Assembly (NCBI RefSeq): GCF_000969905.1
Contig: NZ_CP009520.1
Location: 4,278,001 to 4,342,000 of the forward strand
Length of the DNA: 64,000 nt
Direction of reading: 5' to 3'
Source of the DNA: Methanosarcina vacuolata Z-761
Lineage (GTDB): Archaea; Halobacteriota; Methanosarcinia; Methanosarcinales; Methanosarcinaceae
The first letter of the stretch is position 1, and each line of letters begins with the position of its first letter. Position numbers and translations under genes: made by a program. The notes beneath the pieces were generated by a model. That model searched no databases and was not told the DNA's origin. It saw only the letters and a program-made list of their open reading frames with translations. Shown in pieces: positions 54,934 to 64,000 of the stretch.

Positions 54934-55721
54934 AATATTTCATCTCTTAGGTATTTTATCTGTAAGATTAGGGTTTATCCTGAATTTTAATCTTTGCAAT
55001 CAATATTTGAATTGAAATTCTTGAAATCGAGACAGTATTGATAGTTTAAGAACTCTTCCCAAAATCAACCATATTCGTAAAAAAATGAGAATATTTTAGA
55101 AACAATTTTTATAATCTGAAGCTCAATTATTATTCAGAATATAGGATTCTGAGAAATTGTCTTGAGTTTTTAGATCAGCTTCAATACATCTTCCAACTTT
55201 CTATTCCCAATATATCTAAAGCATTATTTAACAAGCCTATTTAGACCTAAAGCATTGTTTAACAAGCCTATTTAGACCTAAAGCATTGTTTAACAAGCCT
55301 ATTAGATCTAAAGCATTATTTAACAAGCCTATATTGTCAAATTTATATTAAATTGTCAATAGAGGTTAAAACTGTTTAGTCAAGACGAATATGCATTCGC
55401 CTGCAAGCATTCCAAAAATTATAAAAGAACAATTATATAAATAATATGAATCAAGTTTATAGTGTTTGTACAGAACTCTCTTTGGTATGAAAGTCCTTTG
55501 GCACGAAAGCCCTGTCAAGTACTTTTGACCGCAGATTGAAACGATAATAGTTTGTTTGTGCCTGTCATTCATAGAATTTAAAATTCGCTTTTCAAAATGA
55601 GTTGCCTCTTATACCATCGACTCATATTTTAACATGAGTTAAACTAACGGCCATTTGAAGCATGGACAGCTATCAGAATATTCCTGGATATATCTAGAAA
55701 AAAACAATAAAGGGTACAAAA
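54934..55721. other. divergent region between the two DUF1894 loci
   Basis: About 790 bases without a supported gene. Holds the 31-bp array at 55216-55332. Right of the array the sequence is AT-rich and includes tatataaataatatgaa (55434-55450), a possible promoter. Shine-Dalgarno-like aaagggtac precedes the gene at 55722. Confidence 0.45.
55216..55332. repeat. 31-bp tandem repeat array
   Basis: Four units starting at about 55216, 55247, 55278 and 55308: ctaaagcattrtttaac followed by aagcctatttagac; the third lacks one base and the fourth is truncated. Confidence 0.92.
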
Positions 55722-56024
55722 ATGGTATGTTTAAGCGGATATAACTATGAGGTTCTCCTGAAGAATACAACCCTCGAAGAGTGTGAAAAACTCATTATGG
55801 AGAATTCAGAGGATGTATACCTCGTACCTGGCGGGTACAAAGTAAGAGATCTCATGCTCATGGGTACAGTTTCCCCTGTTGGCTTTTCAGGAAGCGATAT
55901 TATATTTCAGTTCACAAAGCCCTGCTTCGGCTTATTTGTGCTCAAACTGAAAAACGAAACCGAAGAAATAGAGAGGCTTAGGAACCAGTACAAAATAGAT
56001 AAAAATGTAAAAAAGATTAAATGA
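55722..56024 (+). CDS. DUF1894 family protein, second copy
   Basis: 100 residues. Same family as the gene at 54104: NTTLEECEKLIMENSEDVYL, VPGGYKVRDLMLMGTVSPVG and FQFTKPCFGLFVLKLKNETE, followed by the helix EEIERLRNQYKID. It lacks the low-complexity tail of the other copy. It is divergent from the DUF1890/DUF1894 operon, separated by the repeat-containing gap. Having two DUF1894 copies close together is unusual in my experience, and suggests the two may form alternative partners for DUF1890. Confidence 0.78.
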   Translation: MVCLSGYNYEVLLKNTTLEECEKLIMENSEDVYLVPGGYKVRDLMLMGTVSPVGFSGSDIIFQFTKPCFGLFVLKLKNETEEIERLRNQYKIDKNVKKIK

Positions 56025-56167
56025 GGAGACCTTTTATTATTTTCGGGGTTTTTAATTGATTGCAGTCAATTGCTAGCGGAATTAATGGTAAATTTTGGCG
56101 ATTCCAGAAGATATTAAAAAGTGCCAATCTTTATGTTTAATTCTGATTTTTTGATTTAAATTTTCTT

Positions 56168-56734
56168 TTAAGGTTTTACCTTTTTTGTACATGCGACCCT
56201 GCACTCAAAGAATTCGGATGAAGGAAGCTCGTGTATTGTGGTTGCAACGACCATGCCTTCTCCAACTTCTTTTACGACCATTATCGGCCTGCTTCTATCA
56301 TCCGTTAATACCACATCACCGTCGGTTTCCGTGAAGTAACCGTCACATCCTACAGGAGGATCGATATTTTCCACAAGCTTTTGGGCTTCGTGCTGCCCCA
56401 CAGGCTGAGGTGTGCATGGATTTTCTTCCATTACGTATTTTAGAGAAAAAGGAAGCCACTCGTATTCGTATTTTGGGACAAGAGGGCTGAAAACAAGAAG
56501 AGTCCCTCCTTTTGTCACAAACTTTTCAAGGGAACGTTTACCGCGTTCAAGTCCTGCGCCTGTTTTCGTATACTGTTTATTTGCAAAACCTGTCGGCAAA
56601 ACCAGAACCTTGCAGGCAGGAAGATAAGGAGTACAAAGGGACGTTGAGAGTGCACGAGTGCATTCAAGCCCATATTCCACAAACAGTTTTTCAAAGAGAA
56701 GAGGGCCGTCCCAGAGTAAAATTACGTCACTCAT
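56168..56734 (-). CDS. hypothetical protein, possible glutamine amidotransferase-like fold
   Basis: 188 residues. Starts DVILLWDGPLLFEKLFVEYG, then ACKVLVLPTGFANKQYTKTG, LEKFVTKGGTLLVFSPLVP and, near the end, RPIMVVKEVGEGMVVATTIH. The order of strands, the VLVLPTGFAN turn and the GGTLLVFSP strand recall class I glutamine amidotransferase-like or ThuA/beta-galactosidase trimerisation folds. No catalytic Cys nucleophile elbow is evident. Function unknown. Convergent with the DUF1894 copy. Confidence 0.6.
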   Translation of the reverse strand: MSDVILLWDGPLLFEKLFVEYGLECTRALSTSLCTPYLPACKVLVLPTGFANKQYTKTGAGLERGKRSLEKFVTKGGTLLVFSPLVPKYEYEWLPFSLKYVMEENPCTPQPVGQHEAQKLVENIDPPVGCDGYFTETDGDVVLTDDRSRPIMVVKEVGEGMVVATTIHELPSSEFFECRVACTKKVKP

Positions 56735-56845
56735 GAAAAAGGATAGGAGAATCCCACATATGAATTTATCTATCTTGCTGAATATCAGAGAATTATGGAA
56801 GTTAAGGTGAATATTCAGCAGCAGAGATCCAGGGTTCGAGATCCA

Positions 56846-57940
56846 TTATTCCACAGAAAAGTCGGCTGAACTAAGGTTTTTTCCGAACTCGAACAAAATC
56901 ATATGTGGGCTGGTGGTGACTTTAAAAGAGTAGTTAATTGACGTGAAAACAGTAGAGTAATATTTTGTAAGAGAGTCACATACTTTTCTATCAGAATAGT
57001 CGTGAATAAGTTTCACATATTCTTTGCCCTTTTCCGTGCAAATTTCTATATCACTTCCGATACCATCCGTGAGATAAATTTCTTTGAAAATAACAATATG
57101 CTCGGCAAGGGTGAAGGCTGTCGGGGGATTTCCTGTAATCAACTCAAAATTTCTTTTCAATTCAGCTACGGATGGAAGATCTCCTGAAACAAAAGCCTCG
57201 AAAGTTTTTCTTTGCATGCTAAGCCGCTGATAATTCTGCTGCCTGTAGGTTTTGATAAGATTCTTCCAGAACTCCGGCTTTTTTTGAATTTCCCGGAAAG
57301 TACTTTCCATACATCCAAAGTTTTCCTCAAGCCCTTTAGGAACTTTTTGAAAATCAAGAAACTCGAACCTTTTAAAGTAGACCTTTGTTACGTTTGATTT
57401 GCAGAATAGACCCTGAACATCCAGTTTCATCTGTTTTGCCAGATAAAGAGCCAGGCTATGGGCCATAATTTCCCTGAAGCAGGGGTTTCCGTTTGAGAGA
57501 GTCAGACTTGCAGTTTCAGGCTCAGGGCCCTGACTGTACTCTGCATCGACCTTAATTTTCCAGCCCATTTTCTCGTTGAGCAAATTTATATAACTGACAA
57601 CATCAGGGATTCGTTTAATTTTATAAGGGTTAATTATTTCATATACAGTTGATTCGTCGATTAATAACCCTGAAGTGTTTTTAACAAGCCATTCAAAAAG
57701 AGTATGATGAACAAGCAGGAATTCTTCTTCCTCAATCAGTCCATTACGAAATTCTGCATTCTGTGAGGCCTTACATGAAGATTTTTCCCCATTTTCATCG
57801 GTTCTCCCAGCCAGGGTGAGAGAGGCAGTTTCGATAGTATCCCTTATTGCCGCACTTAAGTTTCCATTATTTTTTTCCAGAAAGGGCTTTAATTTATCCA
57901 CATAACACTGGTCAATAGAGATATTCTTTCGGACTATCAA
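56846..57940 (-). CDS. putative ribbon-helix-helix regulator with large C-terminal domain
   Basis: 364 residues. The first 40 residues (VRKNISIDQCYVDKLKPFLE, KNNGNLSAAIRDTIETA) have the strand-helix-helix pattern of MetJ/Arc proteins, with the N-G-N-L-S-x-A-I-R turn typical of archaeal RHH regulators. The rest is an unrecognised alpha/beta domain with INPYKIKRIPDVVSYINLLN and FVSGDLPSVAELKRNFELIT. It may sense a ligand. Upstream it has a duplicated 44-bp segment that contains its likely promoter. DNA binding is inferred from the N-terminal pattern only. Confidence 0.55.
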   Translation of the reverse strand: MIVRKNISIDQCYVDKLKPFLEKNNGNLSAAIRDTIETASLTLAGRTDENGEKSSCKASQNAEFRNGLIEEEEFLLVHHTLFEWLVKNTSGLLIDESTVYEIINPYKIKRIPDVVSYINLLNEKMGWKIKVDAEYSQGPEPETASLTLSNGNPCFREIMAHSLALYLAKQMKLDVQGLFCKSNVTKVYFKRFEFLDFQKVPKGLEENFGCMESTFREIQKKPEFWKNLIKTYRQQNYQRLSMQRKTFEAFVSGDLPSVAELKRNFELITGNPPTAFTLAEHIVIFKEIYLTDGIGSDIEICTEKGKEYVKLIHDYSDRKVCDSLTKYYSTVFTSINYSFKVTTSPHMILFEFGKNLSSADFSVE

Positions 57941-57980
57941 GCGGATTCCCTCTCTTGCCTTCTTGAGACTGTAAGCAGCT

Positions 57981-58068
57981 CAAAGTTCTTGATATACACA
58001 TGTTTTCATTTTCGTAAACCCGATCAAAGTTCTTGATATACACACGTTTTCATTTTCGTAAACCCGAT
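57981..58068. repeat. 44-bp tandem duplication upstream of the RHH-like gene
   Basis: Copies at 57981-58024 and 58025-58068 differ at one base (cacatg against cacacg). Each contains gttcttgatatacacac; on the minus strand this is gtgtatatcaag, a TATA-like element, so the gene at 57940 may have two promoters in tandem. Confidence 0.9.
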
Positions 58069-58339
58069 AATAGATTGTTGCTTATACTTCTTAATATTTT
58101 TGCTAGATTGAAGAGCAAAAAAAACATATAGTAAAATAAAAAAATGCATGATGTAAAAAGAAAAAAACAATTACATTAGAGCAAAAAATAAATTATTTAG
58201 AGAAAGACAGAAAGCTCAAATGTCAGGATAATAGAAGAAAAATATAGAATATGTGATAAAATAGAGAACGTAGAATTACGGTCACAAAAAATCAGCATAA
58301 CCGGAACGGCTTTAAGGTCTGCATATATTACGTACTCTC

Positions 58340-58822
58340 ATGAATAGTGACACCGAAAGACTAGCTAGAGTCCGCATGATAGCAGACTACCAGTTTGGGA
58401 AAGGCATCGGAAAAGAACTTTTTCTTGATGGCTCAACGTTCCAGTTATCCAGGACAAAAAGAGTGCGCCAGGTCTTACACTCTGGAAAACGTATGGCTAC
58501 AGCAAGAGCAAAGGATGGGTTTTTTACCCTCAGTATTGAAGGAGCTTCCATCGTTCACAGGCTTTTGCCAGGAAAGAAGCTCAGGGTCGTCATCTCAGAG
58601 GAAGCTGCTCCTTTTGTGGAGAAAGGTAAAACCGCTTTTATAAAACACGTGGTTGACATTGATCCTGAACTGAGGGCCGGAGAAGAAGTACTTGTGACAG
58701 ATGAGACTAACAGGCTGCTTGCAACAGGGCAACTGCTTCTGTCTCCTGCAGAGATTCTGGCTCTCAACAGTGGTGCAGCTGTGGATGTAAGAGTAGGAGT
58801 GGCTTCGAAAAAAGAAAGGTGA
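58340..58822 (+). CDS. PUA domain protein
   Basis: 160 residues. RNA-binding PUA domain in the C-terminal half: LLPGKKLRVVISEEAAPFVE, KGKTAFIKHVVDIDPELRAG and EEVLVTDETNRLLATGQLLL. The N-terminal half (VRMIADYQFGKGIGKELFLD, RTKRVRQVLHSGKRMATARA) matches the C-terminal region of archaeal tRNA-guanine transglycosylase and ArcS proteins, so it is probably a stand-alone module related to archaeosine synthesis. The start ATG follows a long AT-rich leader with TATA-like 'gcatatatta' just upstream. Confidence 0.85.
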   Translation: MNSDTERLARVRMIADYQFGKGIGKELFLDGSTFQLSRTKRVRQVLHSGKRMATARAKDGFFTLSIEGASIVHRLLPGKKLRVVISEEAAPFVEKGKTAFIKHVVDIDPELRAGEEVLVTDETNRLLATGQLLLSPAEILALNSGAAVDVRVGVASKKER

Positions 58823-59153
58823 ATCAAGAACTTAGAAAAACTTATGAGATATAAAAGAGACATTGGAAAAGAGAAAAGAGAAAAAGTGTTAAGTTTTATG
58901 CTAAATATCGACGCTTTTTAAATTTTACACAAATTTACATATAGTTAAATATGATATAAAATGCTACTTATATTGCTCAAATATTCTTATAATGAGCGGA
59001 TAAAATGAATAAGAATATATCATAGATAGTAATTTTTGAATGAATGCCATTTAAAAAAACGGATTTTAAAAGGCAGCTTCAATCCTGAAGTAGAAGTATA
59101 TAAAGAAATAAGATTTTCAAGAAATAAAGCCAAAGATAACAGTTTCCCGGAGA
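58823..59153. other. intergenic, no gene seen
   Basis: AT-rich, with several TATA-like sequences (acatatagttaaatatg near 58938). A Shine-Dalgarno-like cccggaga (59147-59153) belongs to the next gene. Confidence 0.4.
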
Positions 59154-60356
59154 GTGAGCACTATTTCAGAGTCAGAAGAGATTCTAAAATACTTCCTGGT
59201 TCCAGATAACACCAGAATCGAAGCAAACAAAATTACAGTCGAGGGAGACGTTATTGTCGGCAATCACTCTAATATTGAATACAATATAATCGGCGATACT
59301 GTCATTATGGGAGAAGGAGTGGTCGTCTCAGGGGATATTGCGGCCAGTAACGATATCAGGATTGACATGTGGTCAAAACTGGGTAACCGGGTAGAGGTTG
59401 GAGGAAACGCCTACCTGGGAGAATTTGTAACCATTGACGGGAAACTGCTCGTACAGGGAGACCTGGACGTAGGAAAAGAAGTTAAAATCCGGGGAGGGTT
59501 TGAAGCCAAGGGATGGATATTGGTAAGAAATCCGATCCCTGTAATTATCTTTCTATTTCTTTACATAAAGGAAATGATGCGTCTCGGCAAAGGCGAAGAG
59601 ATTGAAAAAGCCGTAGAAGAACTTTTTGAGGATTCTGAGGACATACAGAGCTTTGAAAGGAAAGAGCCCGCTGAAAAAGTACTGATTGTACCAGCTGACT
59701 CAAAGCTTTCCCATGAAACTATTGAGATTGATGGGGAAGCCATTATAGGAAAAAACTGCCTGATAACAGGAAATATTCGAGCACAGGCTGTCTCTACAGG
59801 GGAAAACCTGACCTTTAAGGGAAGTATTTACTCAGAAGGCAAGATCTTCATCGGTGAAAATTGCACTGTCTATGGCAATCTTTCTTCAAAAGGAGATGTG
59901 CAGATTGGCAGGAACAGTCGAGTTTTCGGTGGAGTGAAAGCCAACTCGGTCTTACTGCTTGAAAACGCGAGGGTAGACGGTACTATAAAAGCCCCTTCGG
60001 GAGTATCTTTCTTAAGGGATGCTGCAGAAATGCCTGTTCTTGCAGAGGTCAATGCTTTAGGGAAATTAATTATGGGCAAGACTCATGAATTGCCCGAAAA
60101 TGAGACTCAGGACAAACCTGAAAAGGAACCTCAGGACGAACCTGAAAAAGAACCTCAGGACAAAATCAAAAAAGGGTCCCGGGATGAACCCGTAAAGCCC
60201 CTGAATGTGATGGAAATTGGTTCACCTGCCAAATTGAGTGCGAATGTTTTTGTACCTGGCAGAAAAAGAAAAACGGCCAGAACAAGGGCCCTGGAAAGAA
60301 CCAGACACTTCACAGGAGCCAGGACTCACAGAAAGGAACAAAAGTCCGAAGAGTAA
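59154..60356 (+). CDS. bactofilin-like beta-helix protein
   Basis: 400 residues from GTG 59154. Two blocks of short beta-helix repeats (ITVEGDVIVGNHSNIEYNII ... GGNAYLGEFVTIDGKLLVQG and LITGNIRAQAVSTGENLTFK, GSIYSEGKIFIGENCTVYGN) resemble polymer-forming cytoskeletal (bactofilin) proteins. Between them is a hydrophobic segment, NPIPVIIFLFLYIKEMM, that may anchor it. The C terminus is low-complexity: repeated KEPQDEPEKEPQD-like units, then a basic RKRKTARTRALERTRH tail. It probably self-assembles into filaments or sheets at the cell envelope. Role unknown. Confidence 0.72.
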   Translation: MSTISESEEILKYFLVPDNTRIEANKITVEGDVIVGNHSNIEYNIIGDTVIMGEGVVVSGDIAASNDIRIDMWSKLGNRVEVGGNAYLGEFVTIDGKLLVQGDLDVGKEVKIRGGFEAKGWILVRNPIPVIIFLFLYIKEMMRLGKGEEIEKAVEELFEDSEDIQSFERKEPAEKVLIVPADSKLSHETIEIDGEAIIGKNCLITGNIRAQAVSTGENLTFKGSIYSEGKIFIGENCTVYGNLSSKGDVQIGRNSRVFGGVKANSVLLLENARVDGTIKAPSGVSFLRDAAEMPVLAEVNALGKLIMGKTHELPENETQDKPEKEPQDEPEKEPQDKIKKGSRDEPVKPLNVMEIGSPAKLSANVFVPGRKRKTARTRALERTRHFTGARTHRKEQKSEE

Positions 60357-61000
60357 TCTGAGAGTGATTAATCCGACCCGAGTCCTTTCGTATGTCCTTG
60401 ACACCCAGGAAAATTCCGAATTTCCTCTGACCAAAGTCTTCAGCTTAATTTTCGTTAAAGATATGGCAAATCTTACCCTGCGAGGGTGTGAGCTAATGCT
60501 TTTGGGAAAAAGAATTGCGGAAAAAATGTCTTCGGAAAAAATTTCTTTTTTGAGAAAGAGCAGTAACATTCATAGGGAATCAGGGAATTATCTGGGCTTT
60601 GGAGATGAAAGAGCAGAACTCAACTCTGAAATTTAACTGTAAACTTTTTGAACCCTCAAAAGAAAATGCTCTCAAAAATCTTAATATCTTAATATCTTAA
60701 TAATACATTCATTTTGAGCTAGTTGGGCTCCAGATTTAGATATAACTCTAAAATAACCATAATTAGTTTGAAACAACCAGAATTAGTTCGAAATAACTAG
60801 AATTTGATCAAAATAACCAGAATTCGGTTAAAATAACCAGAATTAAGTTGAAATAACCAGAATTAATTCGAAATAACCAGAATTAGATCAAAATAACCAG
60901 AATTAGGTTAAAATAACCAGAATTAGGTTAAAATATTCCAGACTTTACTCGTTAAACTTTCCAATCAGTTTAAAGGAACAAATTTCATGAAGGGATCCAA
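60357..61000. other. intergenic with 20-bp array
   Basis: An open frame to 60636 (VINPTRVLSYVLDTQENSEF onward) overlaps the preceding gene in another phase; it has no start signal of its own and is left uncalled. 60752-60943 is a tandem repeat array. Promoter elements for argD lie between 60943 and 61000. Confidence 0.4.
60752..60943. repeat. 20-bp tandem repeat array
   Basis: About nine units of aaaataaccagaattaggtt with variation in the last five bases (agttcg, gatca, cggtt, aagttg). Confidence 0.9.
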
Positions 61001-62209
61001 TTGACAGAGATTGCAGAGCCTGAAAATCTACAGGTTACAGAGCCTGAGAATTTACAGGCAAAATACGATTCAATTATAGAAAAAGATTCAAAATATGTAA
61101 TGCAGACTTATGGTCGTCAGCCCCTTGTACTTTCAGAAGGAAAGGGAGCGGTTGTCCGGGATATTTACGGAAAAGAGTATATTGACTGTGTAGCAGGAAT
61201 TGCAGTAAACAATGTTGGACACTGCCACCCGGCTGTTGTCAGGGCAATCCAGGCCCAGGCTGAGAAGCTGCTGCACGTTTCTAATCTTTATTACACTGAG
61301 ATTCAGGCTGAACTTGCAGAAGCCCTTGTTTCGGTTACAGGAATGGAACGCGTTTTTTTCTGTAATTCAGGAGCTGAAGCCGTAGAGGCTGCGATGAAAC
61401 TGGCCCGTATGGCTTCCGGAAAAAGTGCCTTTGTAGCTGCTGAACACTCCTTCCACGGAAGGACTATAGGGGCACTCAGCGTAACCCACAAGAGCATTTA
61501 CAGGGACCCTTTCATGCCGCCTGTAAGTTCCGAAACTACTTTTGTCCCGTACTCCGATGCTGACGCTATCAGGAAGGCTATTTCGGAAAACACGGCAGCC
61601 GTGATCCTTGAACCCATTCAGGGAGAAGGCGGAGTTAATATTCCGGATCCCGGATACCTTAAAGAGGTCAGGGAAATCTGTGACGAAACCGGAACTTTCC
61701 TTATCTTTGATGAAGTGCAGACAGGCTTTGGAAGGACGGGTACATGGTTCTGTAAAGATCAGTTCGGAGTAGAACCCGATATCATGAGCATGGCAAAAGC
61801 AATAGGTGGAGGCTTTCCTATGGGCGCGATCACGGCAAGGGAGGAGCTAAGCTTTGGGCGCGGACAGCACGCTTCTACTTTCGGAGGCGGGCCACTTGCC
61901 TGTGCAGCTGCACTCGCTTCAATTGAGGCAATAAAGGAAGAAGGACTCCTTAAGCGCTCAAAAGAGAACGGGGCTTATTTCATGGGAAAGCTCAGGAATA
62001 TGGAAAGGGAAGATGTTGTAGAAGTCCGTGGAAAAGGGCTCATGATAGGAGTAGAGGTAAACCATCCCTGCAGCGATTTCGTGGACTTTGCAAGGGAACA
62101 TGGAGTGCTTGTAAATTGCACATCGGAATCGGTGCTCCGTCTGGTTCCCCCACTTGTGATTACAAAAGAACAGATCGATAAGGTAGTTGATGTTCTTGAG
62201 CAGGCCTGA
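61001..62209 (+). CDS. argD: acetylornithine aminotransferase
   Basis: PLP enzyme of arginine synthesis, class III aminotransferase, 402 residues. Motifs are [60 protein letters not shown] and [20 protein letters not shown] with the PLP lysine. The start is TTG 61001 after gggatcc; the first 20 residues contain a direct duplication (EPENLQ twice), so the N terminus may have been lengthened recently. Its end overlaps the start of hisC, which suggests coupled translation. Confidence 0.94.
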   Translation: MTEIAEPENLQVTEPENLQAKYDSIIEKDSKYVMQTYGRQPLVLSEGKGAVVRDIYGKEYIDCVAGIAVNNVGHCHPAVVRAIQAQAEKLLHVSNLYYTEIQAELAEALVSVTGMERVFFCNSGAEAVEAAMKLARMASGKSAFVAAEHSFHGRTIGALSVTHKSIYRDPFMPPVSSETTFVPYSDADAIRKAISENTAAVILEPIQGEGGVNIPDPGYLKEVREICDETGTFLIFDEVQTGFGRTGTWFCKDQFGVEPDIMSMAKAIGGGFPMGAITAREELSFGRGQHASTFGGGPLACAAALASIEAIKEEGLLKRSKENGAYFMGKLRNMEREDVVEVRGKGLMIGVEVNHPCSDFVDFAREHGVLVNCTSESVLRLVPPLVITKEQIDKVVDVLEQA

Positions 62210-63290
62210 ATTGATAAAAAAAGAAATATTTGATATTGCAGAGTACGTTCCAGGGAAATCCATTGAAGAAATCGCTTCTGCCTATGGGCTTGACCCGGCC
62301 TCAATTATTAAACTCGGCTCAAATGAAAACCCGCTTGGGCCCTCTCCAAAAGCTGTTCAGGCCCTGGTAGACACAGCTCCCTCAGCAAACATTTACCCCT
62401 CAGCAGACGCGATTGAACTAAGGGAGGCCCTCTCGAAATACACAGGTTTCCCGGTTTCAAACCTCGTAGCCTCAGGGCCGGGAATGGACGGGTTACTTGA
62501 CGGGCTTTGCAGGCTGGTTATTGAAAAAGGAGACGAAGTCATTGTTCCTACTCCTACTTTTGCCTATTACGAACTTCCGGCACGGGCATGCGGAGGAAAG
62601 CCAGTCTTTGTCAGGAGAAGCCAGGACTTCTCGATAGATCCTGAAAAGATTCTGGAAGCTGCGTCTAGCAGGACAAAGATAATCTTCCTCTGCTCTCCCA
62701 ATAATCCCTCAGGCAACCTCCTTCCCGAAAATGATCTGAGGAAAATACTTGAAAATACCAGAGCTCTTGTGTTCGTTGACGAGGCATATGTCGAATTTGC
62801 GGACAGGAACCTTGCAGGGCTTGTAAGAGAATACGATAACCTTGTTGTGGGCAGAACCTTTTCCAAGGTATTTGGGCTCGCAGGCTTGCGCCTGGGCTAT
62901 GGAATCATGCCCGAATGGCTGGCAAAAGAGTATATAAGAGCAGCAACACCGTTTTCAGTAAGTCTTCCGGCTTTAAAAGCAGGAATAGCTGCCCTTTCAG
63001 ATCCCGAACACCACAAAAGAAGCGTAGAAATCGCAAGAGAAGGCAGAAAATACCTGAGAGAAAAAATTCCCTTTAAGGTTTATCCTTCCCAGGCAAACTT
63101 CGTACTTGTGGATGTTTCTCCTATGAAAGCAAAAACCGTTACACAGAATCTCATGAAAAAGGGAATTATTGTACGTTCCTGTGATTCTTTCAGGGAGGCT
63201 GGAGATACGCTTATAAGGGTAACAGCTGGAACTCCGGAACAGAATGAAAAAGTTATCAGGGCTTTTGAAACTGTAAAGAAAGAGGGTTAA
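62190..63290 (+). CDS. hisC: histidinol-phosphate aminotransferase
   Basis: PLP enzyme of histidine synthesis, class I/II fold. 366 residues from ATG 62190 (TTG 62187 or TTG 62196 are alternatives). Motifs are [53 protein letters not shown] and [20 protein letters not shown] with the PLP lysine; the final Arg in [16 protein letters not shown] binds phosphate substrate. It overlaps argD by 20 bases in another frame. Confidence 0.95.
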   Translation: MFLSRPELIKKEIFDIAEYVPGKSIEEIASAYGLDPASIIKLGSNENPLGPSPKAVQALVDTAPSANIYPSADAIELREALSKYTGFPVSNLVASGPGMDGLLDGLCRLVIEKGDEVIVPTPTFAYYELPARACGGKPVFVRRSQDFSIDPEKILEAASSRTKIIFLCSPNNPSGNLLPENDLRKILENTRALVFVDEAYVEFADRNLAGLVREYDNLVVGRTFSKVFGLAGLRLGYGIMPEWLAKEYIRAATPFSVSLPALKAGIAALSDPEHHKRSVEIAREGRKYLREKIPFKVYPSQANFVLVDVSPMKAKTVTQNLMKKGIIVRSCDSFREAGDTLIRVTAGTPEQNEKVIRAFETVKKEG

Positions 63291-63359
63291 AAGCCTTAAT
63301 TTCTTTACTTTAAGTTCTATTTTTACGTTGAGTTATGTTTTATGTTAAGATCTGTTTTT

Positions 63360-63568
63360 TACTTTAATCCGTTTTCTACTTTAATCCGTTTTCTACTTTA
63401 ATCCGTTTTCTACTTTAATCCGTTTTCTACTTTAATCCGTTTTCTACTTTAATCCGTTTTCTACTTTAATCCGTTTTCTACTTTAATCCGTTTTCTACTT
63501 TAATCCGTTTTCTACTTTAATCCGTTTTCTACTTTAATCCGTTTTCTATTTTAATCCGTTTTCTATTT
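63360..63568. repeat. 17-bp tandem repeat array
   Basis: About 12 units of tactttaatccgttttc, almost perfect; the last two have tattt in place of tactt. It fills the gap between convergent hisC and mptD. Confidence 0.95.
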
Positions 63569-63583
63569 TAGAGGCTATCTATT

Positions 63584-63979
63584 TCAAACGTTTATCTCTT
63601 CGATTTCTAGAATTTTCATCAGCGGATAATTCAACTCGGAGTTATATTCCATTCCGACTTTTATCTTTGAAGAGCCGTATCTTACAGTTATTTTTACATT
63701 AAGCATAGGCCCCTGAAGCTCAGAATAACCGAATTCATCATTCAACTTGCCTTTCAACATATCTCTATCAATTTTTACGGAAATTTCTTCCACGTAGGGC
63801 TGGACTGAAATGCTTTCCTGGATAGCCTGTTCAAGGCTTGAAACAGTATTTAAATTTACAGGAGAACCCGTAAATTGATGGTAAAGGGCTCCTAGTTTTA
63901 TTCCTGCCTCAAAAAGTGCATTATCTCTATCAGTTGCTTTTTCTTGGACCAAACAAATCACTTCCTTCTTGGAATTCAT
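63584..63979 (-). CDS. mptD: archaeal dihydroneopterin aldolase MptD
   Basis: 131 residues. Makes 6-hydroxymethyl-dihydropterin for methanopterin (here tetrahydrosarcinapterin), the C1 carrier of methanogenesis. The family pattern is FEAGIKLGALYHQFTGSPVN, TVSSLEQAIQESISVQPYVE, EFGYSELQGPMLNVKITVRY and GMEYNSELNYPLMKILEIEE. The start is ATG 63979, 22 bases before the window edge. Its upstream region is outside the window. Confidence 0.9.
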   Translation of the reverse strand: MNSKKEVICLVQEKATDRDNALFEAGIKLGALYHQFTGSPVNLNTVSSLEQAIQESISVQPYVEEISVKIDRDMLKGKLNDEFGYSELQGPMLNVKITVRYGSSKIKVGMEYNSELNYPLMKILEIEEINV

Positions 63980-64000
63980 TAATTGACGTTTCGGACAAAT

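Noticed and set aside
60238-60636. Gene overlapping the end of the bactofilin-like gene
   Set aside because: More than a quarter overlaps the real gene, there is no ribosome site, and the composition is not convincing. The part after 60360 could be a remnant but is too weak to call.

Overview
The window comes from a methylotrophic methanogen of the genus Methanosarcina, most likely close to M. barkeri. The strongest evidence is a complete pyrrolysine system: pylT with a CUA anticodon, then pylS, pylB, pylC and pylD. It sits beside ramA, mtbA, mtmC and an mtmB gene with an in-frame amber codon. PylS has the 419-residue length and near-identical sequence I recall for M. barkeri. CofE, a YcaO/TfuA pair for McrA thioamidation, archaeal SecDF, archaeal MptD and methanogen-only families (DUF1890, DUF1894, DUF1638) agree. 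Intergenic DNA is long, AT-rich and full of tandem repeats.

Layout. 1-1331: end of S-adenosylmethionine synthetase, an intron-containing tRNA-Tyr and tRNA-Asp. 1484-4416: small accessory island with an IS256-type element whose transposase has a nonsense codon, an integrase remnant, two inverted-repeat elements and a toxin-antitoxin-like pair. 5249-9557: two M24 peptidases (Xaa-Pro peptidase, methionine aminopeptidase), a secreted protein and DUF1805. 9661-11784: an inactivated IS bounded by inverted repeats and an 8-bp target duplication. 11785-13549: two copies of a dispersed repeat around a membrane protein, then DUF2892. 13825-15755: ycaO-tfuA. 16015-21344: lipoprotein pair, two universal stress proteins, ferritin, DUF134 regulator, toroid-repeat protein.

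21443-40055 is the methylamine region. Two DUF1638 genes, a TetR regulator and a DUF3786 gene share a 24-nt palindromic site in two promoters, and the pyl operon follows. RamA reactivates corrinoid proteins. MtmB moves the methyl group of monomethylamine to MtmC using pyrrolysine at codon 202, MtbA passes it to coenzyme M, and MtmP probably imports methylamine. Three very small membrane proteins are packed around mtmP. A small reading frame with an internal TAG lies between mtbA and mtmC.

40726-63979 is mostly core metabolism: RFC small subunit paralogue, SecD/SecF, dCMP deaminase, cupin, CofE, CDF transporter, Hsp20, phosphoglycerate mutase, aspartokinase, PurM, DUF1890/DUF1894, a ribbon-helix-helix-like protein, a PUA protein, a bactofilin-like protein, ArgD, HisC and MptD.

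Almost every long intergenic gap carries its own short-period tandem array (12-51 bp units, each with a different sequence), often touching the 3' end of a gene. Several genes look recently altered by local duplication: the ferritin leader, the start of the second stress protein, the end of ramA, the end of the DUF3786 gene and the promoter of the ribbon-helix-helix gene. All family assignments come from reading the translations; no searches were run.
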